NCBI RefSeq assembly: GCF_001896135.2
Contig: NZ_MPOH02000003.1
Location: forward strand, 127,653 to 191,652
Reading direction: 5' to 3'
DNA length: 64,000 bases
DNA from: Streptomyces phaeoluteigriseus
Lineage (GTDB): Bacteria > Actinomycetota > Actinomycetes > Streptomycetales > Streptomycetaceae
Shown: positions 43,093-51,406 of the stretch, piece by piece
Layout: each line of letters starts with the position of its first letter
How positions within the stretch are numbered: the stretch's first letter is position 1
Translations under genes and position numbers: made by a program
The notes under the pieces: model-generated
Seen by the model: the letters and a program-made list of their open reading frames with translations, nothing else
What the model was told of the DNA's origin: nothing
The model's database searches: none

Positions 43093-44264
43093 AGGCTCTG
43101 TGCTGGGAAGGCGTCAACAAGCTCGCCGTGGAGGACGTGCCCGATCCGGTTCTGCGCAACGACCAGGACGTGATCGTGCGGCTGATCGCGGGGACCACCT
43201 GCGGCTCGGATCTGCATCTCATCGGCGGCTACATCCCCTTCATGCGGTCCGGGGACGTCATCGGTCACGAGTTCCTCGGGGAGGTCGTCGAGGTCGGTGC
43301 CGCGGTGCGCCGCCACAAGGTGGGCGACCGGGTCGTCGTCTGCTCGTTCGTCGGCTGCGGCCGCTGCTGGTACTGCGCCAACGACCTGTGGTCGCTGTGC
43401 GACAACACCAACACCAACCCCGGCATCGGACAGGCCCTGTTCGGCGCCGACACCGGCGGCATCTTCGGCTACTCGCACGCCATGGGCGGGCTGCGCGGCA
43501 GCCACGCCGAGTACGTGCGCGTTCCCTTCGCGGACTACGGCGCCTTCCCCGTCCCGGAGGGCATCGACGACACCAGTGCGCTGTTCGTGTCCGACTCGGT
43601 CCCCACGGGATGGATGGGCGCGGACCTGGCGGGCGTGAAACCCGGTGACGTGGTCGCCGTGTGGGGCTGCGGGGCCGTAGGGCAGATGGCGGCGCGCGCC
43701 GCCCTTCTGCTGGGCGCGGAGCGGGTGATCTCCATCGACCGGATTCCCGAGCGGCTGGAGATGACCGAGCGGCACGTCGGCAGCGAGGTCATCGACTACA
43801 CGGCCACCGACGTCGGGGCGGAACTGCGCGAACGGACCGGCGGCCGGGGCCCGGACGTGTGCATCGAAGCGGTCGGCATGGAGGCGCACAGCGACAGCCC
43901 GGTGCACCTGTACGACCAGGCCAAGCAGCAGTTGCGGCTCCAGACGGACCGTCCCACCGCCGTTCGGCAGGCCATCCACGCGTGCCGCAAGGCCGGGACG
44001 GTGTTCATCCTGGGTGTCTTCGCCGGCGCGGTGGACAAGTTCCCCCTGGGCGCGGTGATCAACAAGGGCCTGACCGTACGCGGTGCCCAGATGCACGGCC
44101 AGCGCTACATCCCGATGCTGCTCGACCGTATGGCGGCCGGGGAACTGAGCACATCGCATCTGGCGACCCACACCGTCACGCTGGACGAGGCACCACGGGC
44201 GTACGACATGTTCAAGCACAAGTCCGACGGCTGCGTACGCGCGGTCATCCGGCCGGGCGGCTGA
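43089..44264 (+). CDS. zinc-dependent alcohol dehydrogenase (formaldehyde dehydrogenase-like subgroup)
   Basis: 391 residues of the MDR family. The catalytic zinc motif GHEFLGEVVEVGAAVRRHKV and the structural zinc loop CGRCWYCANDLWSLC are complete. VVAVWGCGAVGQMAARAALL is the NAD(P) Rossmann motif. The extra insertion GIGQALFGADTGGIFGYSHA and the final MHGQRYIPMLLDRMAAGELS place it with the glutathione-independent formaldehyde dehydrogenase-like group. The substrate is unknown. It follows a coupled membrane-anchored protein. Confidence 0.92.
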   Translation: MKALCWEGVNKLAVEDVPDPVLRNDQDVIVRLIAGTTCGSDLHLIGGYIPFMRSGDVIGHEFLGEVVEVGAAVRRHKVGDRVVVCSFVGCGRCWYCANDLWSLCDNTNTNPGIGQALFGADTGGIFGYSHAMGGLRGSHAEYVRVPFADYGAFPVPEGIDDTSALFVSDSVPTGWMGADLAGVKPGDVVAVWGCGAVGQMAARAALLLGAERVISIDRIPERLEMTERHVGSEVIDYTATDVGAELRERTGGRGPDVCIEAVGMEAHSDSPVHLYDQAKQQLRLQTDRPTAVRQAIHACRKAGTVFILGVFAGAVDKFPLGAVINKGLTVRGAQMHGQRYIPMLLDRMAAGELSTSHLATHTVTLDEAPRAYDMFKHKSDGCVRAVIRPGG

Positions 44265-44317
44265 GAGCCGGGACGCGCCGCCGGTCGGCTCCGTTTGCCG
44301 GACGCCCGGGTGGGGAC

Positions 44318-44473
44318 ATGGATGCCGACCACCACATCCACAACTTCCGGCGTCCCCCGCCCGACGACCCGAACCGGAACGGCGGGGGGCGCACGAACAT
44401 CGGTGGCGGGAACGACCGGCCAACGCACGGCACACGAACGGGAACGGGCACTCATCATGGGCACAGGAGCTGA
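44318..44473 (+). CDS. possible 51-codon His/Gly-rich peptide
   Basis: Between the dehydrogenase and the DUF1360 gene an ATG after GGGTGGGGAC opens a short frame, MDADHHIHNFRRPPPDDPNR, rich in His, Gly and Asn and ending THHGHRS, overlapping the DUF1360 start by 17 bases. The composition is unlike the flanking genes and could bind metal. There is no homologue I recognise, and a chance frame is possible. Confidence 0.3.
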   Translation: MDADHHIHNFRRPPPDDPNRNGGGRTNIGGGNDRPTHGTRTGTGTHHGHRS

Positions 44474-45002
44474 CAGCCGCCTCGCGGAACGCCTGAAGAG
44501 CCTCGCCCTGGGCACGAAACGTGACTACTCGGCAGGCCACGAACGGCCGCTGGGCGGCTACCTCGCGGCCATGGCGGGATTCGGGACGTACACGGCGGCC
44601 TGGGCGACATTGGTGCGGCTGCGTGGGCGTCCGCTGCCCGACCGGCCGGAGCCCTGGGACGTGGTCCTGACCGCGGTGGCCACCTTCCGGCTGAGCCGAC
44701 TGATCAGCAAGGCATCGGTGACCAGTCCGCTGCGGGCTCCCTTCACGCGGTACGTCGGCCCGCAGGGCCCGGCCGAACTGCACGAGGAGGCACGCGCCGA
44801 CGACGGCAAGGACACCGTCGGCGAACTGGTGACCTGCCCGTTCTGCATGAGCGTCTGGGTGGCCGCGACCCTGACCGGCAGCCAGTTGCTCTGGCCGCGC
44901 GCCACACGGACGGCCATGGGTGCGCTCACCGCGCTGGCGGGTGCGGACGCGCTCCAACTGGCTTACGCCGCCCTCACGGACAAGGCCACCGGGGGCAAGT
45001 AG
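44457..45002 (+). CDS. DUF1360 membrane protein
   Basis: 181 residues. ATFRLSRLISKASVTSPLRA and VGELVTCPFCMSVWVAATLT (CPFCMSVW) are the DUF1360 signatures, with three membrane segments. Members are small membrane proteins related to sporulation protein YkvI/YjcA-like sequences with no proven function; the CxxC pair may bind metal or form a disulfide. I chose the ATG at 44457 because upstream codons are low-complexity. Confidence 0.85.
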   Translation: MGTGADSRLAERLKSLALGTKRDYSAGHERPLGGYLAAMAGFGTYTAAWATLVRLRGRPLPDRPEPWDVVLTAVATFRLSRLISKASVTSPLRAPFTRYVGPQGPAELHEEARADDGKDTVGELVTCPFCMSVWVAATLTGSQLLWPRATRTAMGALTALAGADALQLAYAALTDKATGGK

Positions 45003-45062
45003 AACCCCACGTGACCGACGGAGCCCGGTGGCCCGGTCCGCGCACCGGTCGGGACGGGCTCG

Positions 45063-45973
45063 TCAGTGGGGAAACTGCCGTACCAGTTCCTGGACGAACG
45101 CCTGGACGGCCGGTGACGTCCACCGTCTGCGATGCCGGGCCAGCCGCACCGGGACATCGGCGAACGGCGGCCCGACGAGCCGTACCAGCCGTCCGTCGCC
45201 GAGGTGGTCCCGCACGGTCGTCATGGGCAGCAGGGTCACTCCCAGTCCGGCGGTCACGCAGGAACGCGCGGCGTCCACGCTGCCGAACCGGGTCAGGCGC
45301 GGCCGGGCGCCGGGTACGGAGAGCAGGCGCCGCTCCAACTCATCGCTGTAGGAACAGCCCTGCTCCAGCAGGAAGACGCTCTCGGTGGCGAGTTCCGCCC
45401 AGGTCGCCGCGTCGGTCCGTGCGGCGAGCGGATGGCCGGGAGCGCAGACGAAGGCGAGTGGCTCGCGGGCGACGGCCTCGGTCGTCACATCGGGGAAGTC
45501 GGTTTCCTCCTCCAGCAGCAGGGCCACGTCCAGGCGCCCGGCCCGCAGTCCCTCGACGCACTGCGCGGTGCCGCCCGCGTACAGCTGGATGTCCACCTCG
45601 GGGTGCTCGTGCGCAGGGCCGCGACCACCCCCGGCAACCGGGTGGTGCACAGTGACTCGGGGGTGCCTACCACGACCCGTCCCCCCACGCCCCCGGCACC
45701 GTCACCGTCCGCCCGCAGCCGGGCCACCGCGTCGAGTACGTCCTCGGCCCTCTCCAGCAGCCGTCGACCGGTATCGGTGAGCAGTGCGCCCGTGGGCAGC
45801 CTGTCGAACAGCCGGGCGTCGAGTTCCCGCTCCAGCGCGCGGATGTGCACGGTCACCGTGGACTGGGCCAGGTGCAACTCGGCGGCGGCGGCCGTGAAGC
45901 TGCCCGTCCGGGCGAGTGTCGTGAAGGTGTGCAGCAGGCGGGTGTCCACACGCCCCAGGTTAGGTGGAGTCAT
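45063..45973 (-). CDS. LysR-family regulator; apparent frameshift
   Basis: About 303 residues after restoring one C near 45612. N-terminal winged helix: VDTRLLHTFTTLARTGSFTA then ELHLAQSTVTVHIRALEREL. The C-terminal sensor domain continues EHPEVDIQLYAGGTAQCVEG and GLGVTLLPMTTVRDHLGDGR. Both halves are normal, so an isolated single-base loss or sequencing slip explains the break. It is divergent from phzF, with GATCG/CGATC arms (about 45995-46020) in the shared promoter as a possible T-N11-A-type operator, and probably controls phzF. Confidence 0.85.
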
Positions 45974-46044
45974 GCGGTAAGGCGATGGACGGGATCGAAA
46001 TCCATCGTTGGACTCGATCGGCAGGGGATGGCAGCGTGGAGCGC

Positions 46045-46935
46045 ATGAGCACCGACGCCGACGGGACGAGCCCCGTCAACGCACCCCGGCCGCCCGTGGA
46101 GATCCTGCGGTATACGGCCTTCACCCATGATCCGGCGGGCGGCAATCCCGCCGGAGTCGTGCTCGATGCCCGCGGGCTCGACGACGCGACGATGCTCGCG
46201 GTCGCCGCCCAGGTCGGCTATTCCGAGACGGCCTTCGTCACCAGCCGCGACGGAACGGACCGACGGTTCGGCGTCCGCTACTTCAGCCCGCTCGCCGAGG
46301 TCGCCTTCTGCGGGCACGCGACCGTCGCCCTGGCCGTCGCCCTCGCCGAGCGGACGGGCCCCGGCGAGATCGTCCTCGACACCGCGGCCGGCGAGATCCC
46401 GGTGGCCACCGTGGCGCAGGACGGTACCGTGTCGGCCACGCTCACCAGCGTCGCCACCCGCTCCCGCCCCGCCGAGCGCACCGAACGGGACGCGGCTCTG
46501 CAGGCTTTGGGCTGGGCGGCCGACGACCTGGATCCGACGCTGCCACCGCACGTCGCGTTCGGCGGCAACGACCACCTGGTCCTGGCCGCGGCCACCCGGG
46601 CGCGCCTGGCGTCCCTGGACTACGACTTCGAGGGCCTCGCCGAGGTGATGCGCCGTCACGACTGGACGACCCTCCAACTGGTGTGGCGCGAGTCGCCGGA
46701 ACGCTTCCACGCCCGCGACCCGTTCCCGGTCGGTGGCGTCGTCGAGGACCCCGCCACCGGAGCGGCCGCCGCGGCGTTCGGCGGATACCTGCGCACCCTG
46801 GGTCTCGTCACCGCCCCGACCAGGATCAGCATCCGGCAGGGAGAGGACATGGGTCGCCCCAGTGACCTGCTGATCGACGTGGACCCCCGGAGCACGCGCA
46901 CACGCGTGACGGGACAGGCCGTTCCGATCGGCTAG
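46045..46935 (+). CDS. PhzF-family isomerase
   Basis: 296 residues. It opens VEILRYTAFTHDPAGGNPAG and shows VGYSETAFVTS, FSPLAEVAFCGHATVALAVA and VGGVVEDPATGAAAAAFGGY, the PhzF signatures including the catalytic glutamate (in SETAF) and the DPATGAA tail. The fold is that of diaminopimelate epimerase; PhzF proper isomerises a phenazine precursor, but most relatives act on unknown metabolites. ATG at 46045 follows GTGGAG. No other phenazine genes are near, so phenazine synthesis is not implied. Confidence 0.93.
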   Translation: MSTDADGTSPVNAPRPPVEILRYTAFTHDPAGGNPAGVVLDARGLDDATMLAVAAQVGYSETAFVTSRDGTDRRFGVRYFSPLAEVAFCGHATVALAVALAERTGPGEIVLDTAAGEIPVATVAQDGTVSATLTSVATRSRPAERTERDAALQALGWAADDLDPTLPPHVAFGGNDHLVLAAATRARLASLDYDFEGLAEVMRRHDWTTLQLVWRESPERFHARDPFPVGGVVEDPATGAAAAAFGGYLRTLGLVTAPTRISIRQGEDMGRPSDLLIDVDPRSTRTRVTGQAVPIG

Positions 46936-46939
46936 GGCC

Positions 46940-47369
46940 GCCTGTCGTTTGGATCCCCGCGAACCTCTCCCTCACCTCGGCCGCGCGAGGCAACAGTGAC
47001 CTGGTGAACCATGTGCGGAGCCAGGCGGCCACCTGTCCCGACCAGCGCTTCATCCTCGTCGGCTATTCGCAGGGCGCGAACGTCGTCGACAACTCCATCG
47101 GCATCAGCAGCGCCGGAGCGCCGGTCGGCAACCCCATCGTGGCCACCATTCCCACCGCGCTCGAACCGAAGGTCGCCGCGGTGCTGCTGTTCGGCAACCC
47201 GATCCGGGCCATCGGCAAGAGCGTCACCGGCACCTACCAGAGCCGCACCCCCGACATCTGCGCCGACGGTGACCCCGTCTGCGAGAGCGGCGGCACGGAC
47301 ACGCTCGCCCACCTCAGCTACCGCGACGACGCCGACACGGCCGCGACGTTCGCCGCCGGCAAGGTCTGA
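46940..47369 (+). pseudogene. 5'-truncated cutinase/serine esterase
   Basis: Directly after the phzF stop a frame opens without a start codon: WIPANLSLTSAARGNSDLVN, then CPDQRFILVGYSQGANVVDN (nucleophile serine in GYSQG), VLLFGNPIRAIGKSVTGTYQ and TPDICADGDPVCESGGTDTL, AHLSY. These are the cutinase signatures, with the Ser-Asp-His triad and the last disulfide pair intact, but the signal peptide and about 60-70 N-terminal residues are missing. The break lies within about 10 bp of the phzF stop, so the phzF segment was joined to it by deletion or insertion. Confidence 0.8.
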
Positions 47370-47504
47370 TCCCGGCCCGCGACGAGCACCTGACCGTCGG
47401 CCCCGGCGATCGCCTCCGGGCCCGACTCCCCATGCACGTAGGCGCGTTGAGGGGAGTGGGCCGATACCTGCCAGGAACACGGGTTCCGGGTCCCGCCGCA
47501 CTGG
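47370..47504. other. intergenic region
   Basis: No feature recognised between the esterase fragment and the minus-strand tail. Confidence 0.3.
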
Positions 47505-47690
47505 CTAGGGGCGTTCGCGCACCACGGGAAGCCGGACAGGCTCGGTGAGGTGGTCCTCGGTGTCGTGCGCGCTCCGCGTGCCGCGCTCCACGGCACCGAC
47601 CGGCTCGCCTTCAGGTACCGGCTCGCCTTCAGGTTCGGCAGCACGCGGCGATCCGGGGCCGCCCTGGGACGAGACGTTCAGCACGGCTTG
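47505..47690 (-). pseudogene. C-terminal tail of an unidentified protein
   Basis: The minus frame ends EGEPVGAVERGTRSAHDTED and HLTEPVRLPVVRERP before a stop at 47505. An 18-bp tandem duplication (47600-47617 and 47618-47635) encodes a repeated PEGEPV in this frame, which supports former coding. Nothing upstream continues it before cdsA, so only the tail remains, or the sequence is a chance frame. No family can be named. Confidence 0.35.
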
Positions 47691-47775
47691 CCGGCGCGGC
47701 CGCGACGCCGCGCCCGATACGCAGTTCGACCGGTCAGGCTCGCCGCGGCGTACGCCCGTGCGGTCCGTCCAGGAC

Positions 47776-48579
47776 TCAGCGCAGGACGAGCAGCACGGCC
47801 AGTGCGACGAGCAGGGAGTCGATCCGGTCGAGCAGGCCGCCTGAGCCGGGTAGCCAGCGGCCGGTGTCCTTTGCGCGAGCACCTCTCTTGATCATCGATT
47901 CGAGGAGGTCTCCGGCCGGGCCGCCGACCGCGACCGCCACCGCCATGGGCCAGTCGAACGCGGACAGCACGGCGAGCGCGCCGAGCCCGGCCGCCGCCCC
48001 CGCCAGGGTCCCGCTCCACCGCTTGGCCGGAGACAGCGGCGACAGCCGAGGCCCTCCGAGTCGCCTGCCGGCGAAGTACGCCACGATGTCGGCGACCGAG
48101 ACCGCGACGAACAGCGCGAGCGCGCCCGCCCCGAGCGGCACCAGCGCGGCCAGCGCACTGAGCCAGGCGAGTCCCAGCAGACCCGCCCCGAGCCGGTGCA
48201 GGCCACGGTCGGCGTCCCCGGCCAGCAGCGGCACCGCGGCCACCGCGAGCGCACCGATCGCGGCCACCCGGAGCACCTGTCCTGGCGCCAGCCATGCGGC
48301 CAGTACGATCCCTGCCACCGCCGCGGCCAGCACCACCCGGTCCGCCCGGCCCAGCCGCATCAGCCCGCCGTACTCCTGTACGGCGATCACCGCGACGGCG
48401 ACGGCGACGGCCGCCGTCCCCGGGTTGCCCAGCCAGAACGCACCGGTGACCAGCGGCACCCCGACCGCCCAGGCACACCACCGGATCCGCAGCTCGCGGC
48501 GCCGGGAGGCAGCCACCGCGACGCCGCTGAACGCCAGCGCCCCACCGAGGTAGGGCGCCAGCGAAGCCACCGTGATCAC
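47776..48579 (-). CDS. cdsA: CDP-diacylglycerol synthase (CdsA) homologue
   Basis: 267 residues, seven or eight membrane segments. The C-terminal signature is present: ADIVAYFAGRRLGGPRLSPL, then SPAKRWSGTLAGAAAGLGAL and GDLLESMIKRGARAKDTGRW followed by LPGSGGLLDRIDS, matching the CDP-diglyceride synthetase pattern (S-x2-KR...KD...PGHGGxxDRxDS, with PGSGG here). It activates phosphatidate with CTP. GTG at 48577-48579 overlaps the upstream stop as GTGA. Being coupled to a GNAT-aminotransferase gene rather than to the usual frr-cdsA locus, it is likely an accessory copy for a special lipid. Confidence 0.88.
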   Translation of the reverse strand: MITVASLAPYLGGALAFSGVAVAASRRRELRIRWCAWAVGVPLVTGAFWLGNPGTAAVAVAVAVIAVQEYGGLMRLGRADRVVLAAAVAGIVLAAWLAPGQVLRVAAIGALAVAAVPLLAGDADRGLHRLGAGLLGLAWLSALAALVPLGAGALALFVAVSVADIVAYFAGRRLGGPRLSPLSPAKRWSGTLAGAAAGLGALAVLSAFDWPMAVAVAVGGPAGDLLESMIKRGARAKDTGRWLPGSGGLLDRIDSLLVALAVLLVLR

Positions 48580-50357
48580 CGGGCCGGGCCGGCGGCCGTG
48601 ACGCCCTCGGACACCGGGACGGGCGAGACCTGGCGCGACGGCAGCAGCAGGTCCAGCGCGGCCCGGACCGCGGCCACGACGCGTGCGTTCTCGACGGTGT
48701 CCCTGACGGCGATGCGCACGGTGCGGCCCTGGTAGAGAGAGGACAGCGGTGACAGGTCGCGCAGGTACACGTCGTGGCGGCGGCACTCACCGACGAATCG
48801 AGCGGCGCTCGGTCCGCCGGCCGGCAGCGTCACGCCGAGGAAGTTGGCCACCGACTCCTCGACCACCAACGTCTCGTCCAACCCGCGCAGATCAGCAGCC
48901 AGTTGACGGCGCAGCGTGTGCGTGCGAAGCCAACAGCCGCTGTAGTACGCCGGGTCGCGCAGAGCTGCCACGGCGGCCAGTTGCGTGGGGAGGCTGACCG
49001 GCCAGGGCGGCGTCCAACGGCGTAGCCGGGCCGCGGTGTCGGGCTCGGCCACCAGGTACGCGGCCCGCATGCCGGACAGCGCGTACATCTTCGACAGCGA
49101 GGTGCACACCACCACCCGCGGGTCCGTCGCGGCGAGGTCGGCGAGCGACTCGGCCGGGTCGACGTAGCCCAGGTACGCCTCGTCGATCCACCAGCGGGTC
49201 CGGGCCGGCGCGGCGGCGATCAGGGAGCGTAGTTCCGCGGCCGACGCGTGGCGGCCGGTCGGGTTGTTCGGGTTGACGACCACGACGAGGTCGTAGCGGC
49301 CGGACCCGACCGCGGCGGACAACCGGGCCGGATCGATCCGCCAGCCGTCCTCGCGGCGCAACCGGAAGCGGTCCACCCGGCATCCGATCACCCTCTCCGT
49401 GACGTGGGCGTACTCGCCGTAGCCCGGGTCCATCAGGAGCACCCTGCTCTCCGGGGTCAGCCACCGGCCGAACGCCCTGAAGATCAGGTCGGACGAGCCG
49501 GCGCCGACCGCGAGCGTCTCCGCCGGCAACCCCCGGACCGCGGCGATCTCCGCCACCAGGCCCTCGGCGCCGGTCGGCGGCGACGTCCGGGCCGCCCACG
49601 CCGGATCCTCCGCGAGCGCCGCACGCACCCCGGGGGCCGGCGGGAACCAGGCGTCCAGTACGTCGGCCGCGACCACCTCATGGCGGCGGTGCAGGCTACG
49701 GAAGTCCGTGCCGATGGCGGTGAACGAGGCGCCACCGTGCTCGCAGCCGTCGGGCCCGGGCGCGAACGGCACGTCGAGCCGCCAGTCCACCGCGGACCGC
49801 AGACGTTCCACCAGGGCGCGGTAGCGGTCCATCGTGACCCTCGTCAGTTCGCTCACCTCGCCGGTCAGCACCTCGAACGTCAGCGCACCGCTGCGCACGG
49901 TGCGACCGACCGGGCGCAGGCCCGCGGCCAGATACATGCCGAGCAACTCGGTGCGCCCCATCGCCACCACCCGGCGGCCACCCCGCGCGGCGATCCAGCG
50001 CAGCGCCGCGTACATCAGCAGCGGCGCCGCCGCGCCGCCCCGTCGGCGCGGCTCGACGGTGAGGATGCGCACTTCGAACACATCGTCCTCGGCCAGCAGC
50101 GGCAACTCGTCGCGGGTCAGGTACTTGTCCAGCCCGTACCGCCCCGACCACGGCGGAGTCACGCTGATGAAGCCGACGCGGGCCGCGCCTCGCGCCGCGA
50201 CCAGACAGACGCTGTCACCGTCCAGCCCGTCGCGAAGCCGCCCGACCCGATTCGGCGCATGCTGGCCCAACTCCTGTGCGTACACACGGTGGCGCAGTTC
50301 GTGGATCCACTCGCGATCCTCCGCAGTGGCAGCGCGCAGCTGTAGGCCATGGTCCAT
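48576..50357 (-). CDS. fusion of an N-acyl/acetyltransferase (GNAT) with a class I/II aminotransferase
   Basis: 593 residues. Residues 1-205 are GNAT-like: VYAQELGQHAPNRVGRLRDG, GFISVTPPWSGRYGLDKYLT, FEVRILTVEPRRRGGAAAPL. This arrangement resembles N-acyl amino-acid synthases (FeeM type) and autoinducer synthase relatives. Residues about 215-580 form a HisC/CobD-like PLP enzyme: AVGAGSSDLIFRAFGRWLTP, VVVVNPNNPTGRHASAAELR, WWIDEAYLGYVDP and CTSLSKMYALSGMRAAYLVA with the Schiff-base lysine in SLSK. ATG at 50355-50357 follows AAAGAGG. The pair may acylate and transaminate (or decarboxylate) an amino-acid substrate in sequence; CdsA coupling suggests a lipid product. Substrates unknown. Confidence 0.85.
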   Translation of the reverse strand: MDHGLQLRAATAEDREWIHELRHRVYAQELGQHAPNRVGRLRDGLDGDSVCLVAARGAARVGFISVTPPWSGRYGLDKYLTRDELPLLAEDDVFEVRILTVEPRRRGGAAAPLLMYAALRWIAARGGRRVVAMGRTELLGMYLAAGLRPVGRTVRSGALTFEVLTGEVSELTRVTMDRYRALVERLRSAVDWRLDVPFAPGPDGCEHGGASFTAIGTDFRSLHRRHEVVAADVLDAWFPPAPGVRAALAEDPAWAARTSPPTGAEGLVAEIAAVRGLPAETLAVGAGSSDLIFRAFGRWLTPESRVLLMDPGYGEYAHVTERVIGCRVDRFRLRREDGWRIDPARLSAAVGSGRYDLVVVVNPNNPTGRHASAAELRSLIAAAPARTRWWIDEAYLGYVDPAESLADLAATDPRVVVCTSLSKMYALSGMRAAYLVAEPDTAARLRRWTPPWPVSLPTQLAAVAALRDPAYYSGCWLRTHTLRRQLAADLRGLDETLVVEESVANFLGVTLPAGGPSAARFVGECRRHDVYLRDLSPLSSLYQGRTVRIAVRDTVENARVVAAVRAALDLLLPSRQVSPVPVSEGVTAAGPAR

Positions 50358-50507
50358 GAGCACCTCTTTCGACGCGGGGTGGGGCCATGTCATCGTGGGC
50401 GACGAAGATCGGCCGCGACTGAGCCGAGCGACACGATCGGCCTAGGTACGGGTACTCAGGCGCCGGCGCCCGCGGCGTGCGGGTGTCGGGGGCGCGGCGT
50501 CCACGGG

Positions 50508-50567
50508 TGTCGGTTCCCGAGGAATCTCGCGGCCACGTGTCGGTTCCCGAGGACCTCCGCGGCCACG
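50508..50567. repeat. 30-bp tandem duplication
   Basis: TGTCGGTTCCCGAGGA... at 50508-50537 is repeated at 50538-50567 with three changes. It lies in the promoter gap between two divergent genes, just before the ribosome site of the gene at 50578. Confidence 0.8.
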
Positions 50568-50577
50568 GAGAGGGGTC

Positions 50578-51264
50578 GTGCGCGGTGATCGCCGTGCGCG
50601 GCGAGGGCGTGTGCCGCAGACTTCCCGGGTGATCGTCGTGGAGCCCGTTCTGGAGATCTACGCCTGCGGGGGCTTCGGCCTGTGGCCTGTCGCCCGCTCC
50701 GTGCCGTACGGCTTTCTGCCGCTCAGCGGCGGGCTCGACGCGCCGGAGGTCGGCACGGCGGTGATGCGCATCGTCGACTGCAACGACATGGACCCCGGCG
50801 ACGACGGCCGTCCGCCTCGGCCCGCCGATCCGCTCGGGGGCTTCCTGCACGGACTGCTCACCATGGACGACCTGTTCGCGTCCGGGGGCCTGCGCATCAC
50901 CGACACGGCAACCGGCACCACACTGCTGCCCGGCTGCTGCAACGGGCTGGACGAGAGGCGCGACTGGCGGGAGGTCGTCGACGGCGACGGCTTCGCCTCC
51001 TTCGGCCACGACCCCTCTCCGCTTGCCGAACGGCACGGCGACACCGTCCGGTTGACCGTCGACGCCGAGCGTGACGACAGTCCGGTGATCGAGCTGCCCG
51101 TCACCGACCTGCGCCGGTTGCTCGCGGACGCGGAGCGCGATCTGGGCGACTTCCTCCAGGTGGCCGCCGCGTGGGCCGCCCGGCACCTGCCCGAGCACGC
51201 CACCGCTGTCACCTCCGCCCTCAGCCGTGCGCTGGACGTGCCGACGCCGACGTCGACGCCGTAG
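50578..51264 (+). CDS. hypothetical protein
   Basis: 228 residues if translation starts at the GTG at 50578, which has GGAGAGGGG upstream; a GTG at 50629 (VIVVEPVLEIYACGGF) is an alternative giving 211 residues. No signal peptide or membrane segment. The sequence has a possible cysteine pair in LLPGCCNGLDERRDWREVVD and regular charged helices near the end (LLADAERDLGDFLQVAAAWA). It resembles streptomycete conserved hypotheticals, but I know no function. The gene lies between divergent and convergent neighbours, so it is probably monocistronic. Confidence 0.7.
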   Translation: MRGDRRARRGRVPQTSRVIVVEPVLEIYACGGFGLWPVARSVPYGFLPLSGGLDAPEVGTAVMRIVDCNDMDPGDDGRPPRPADPLGGFLHGLLTMDDLFASGGLRITDTATGTTLLPGCCNGLDERRDWREVVDGDGFASFGHDPSPLAERHGDTVRLTVDAERDDSPVIELPVTDLRRLLADAERDLGDFLQVAAAWAARHLPEHATAVTSALSRALDVPTPTSTP

Positions 51265-51406
51265 GGATACCTGGGGCCGATCCTTCCGTTTCCGGGCGGT
51301 CGTCAGGCGGGCGTCTGGCGGTCCACGCGCGGGCGTGGAGGGGTGCCGGGAATCGCGCAGCGGTTGTCGCCGTGTCGCCGTGACGTCGCGGGCAAGCCCT
51401 GTGCCG

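Noticed and set aside
45985..46935. Phenazine biosynthesis locus
   Set aside because: Only a PhzF-family gene is present; no phzA-E or phzG. Most PhzF relatives are unrelated to phenazine.
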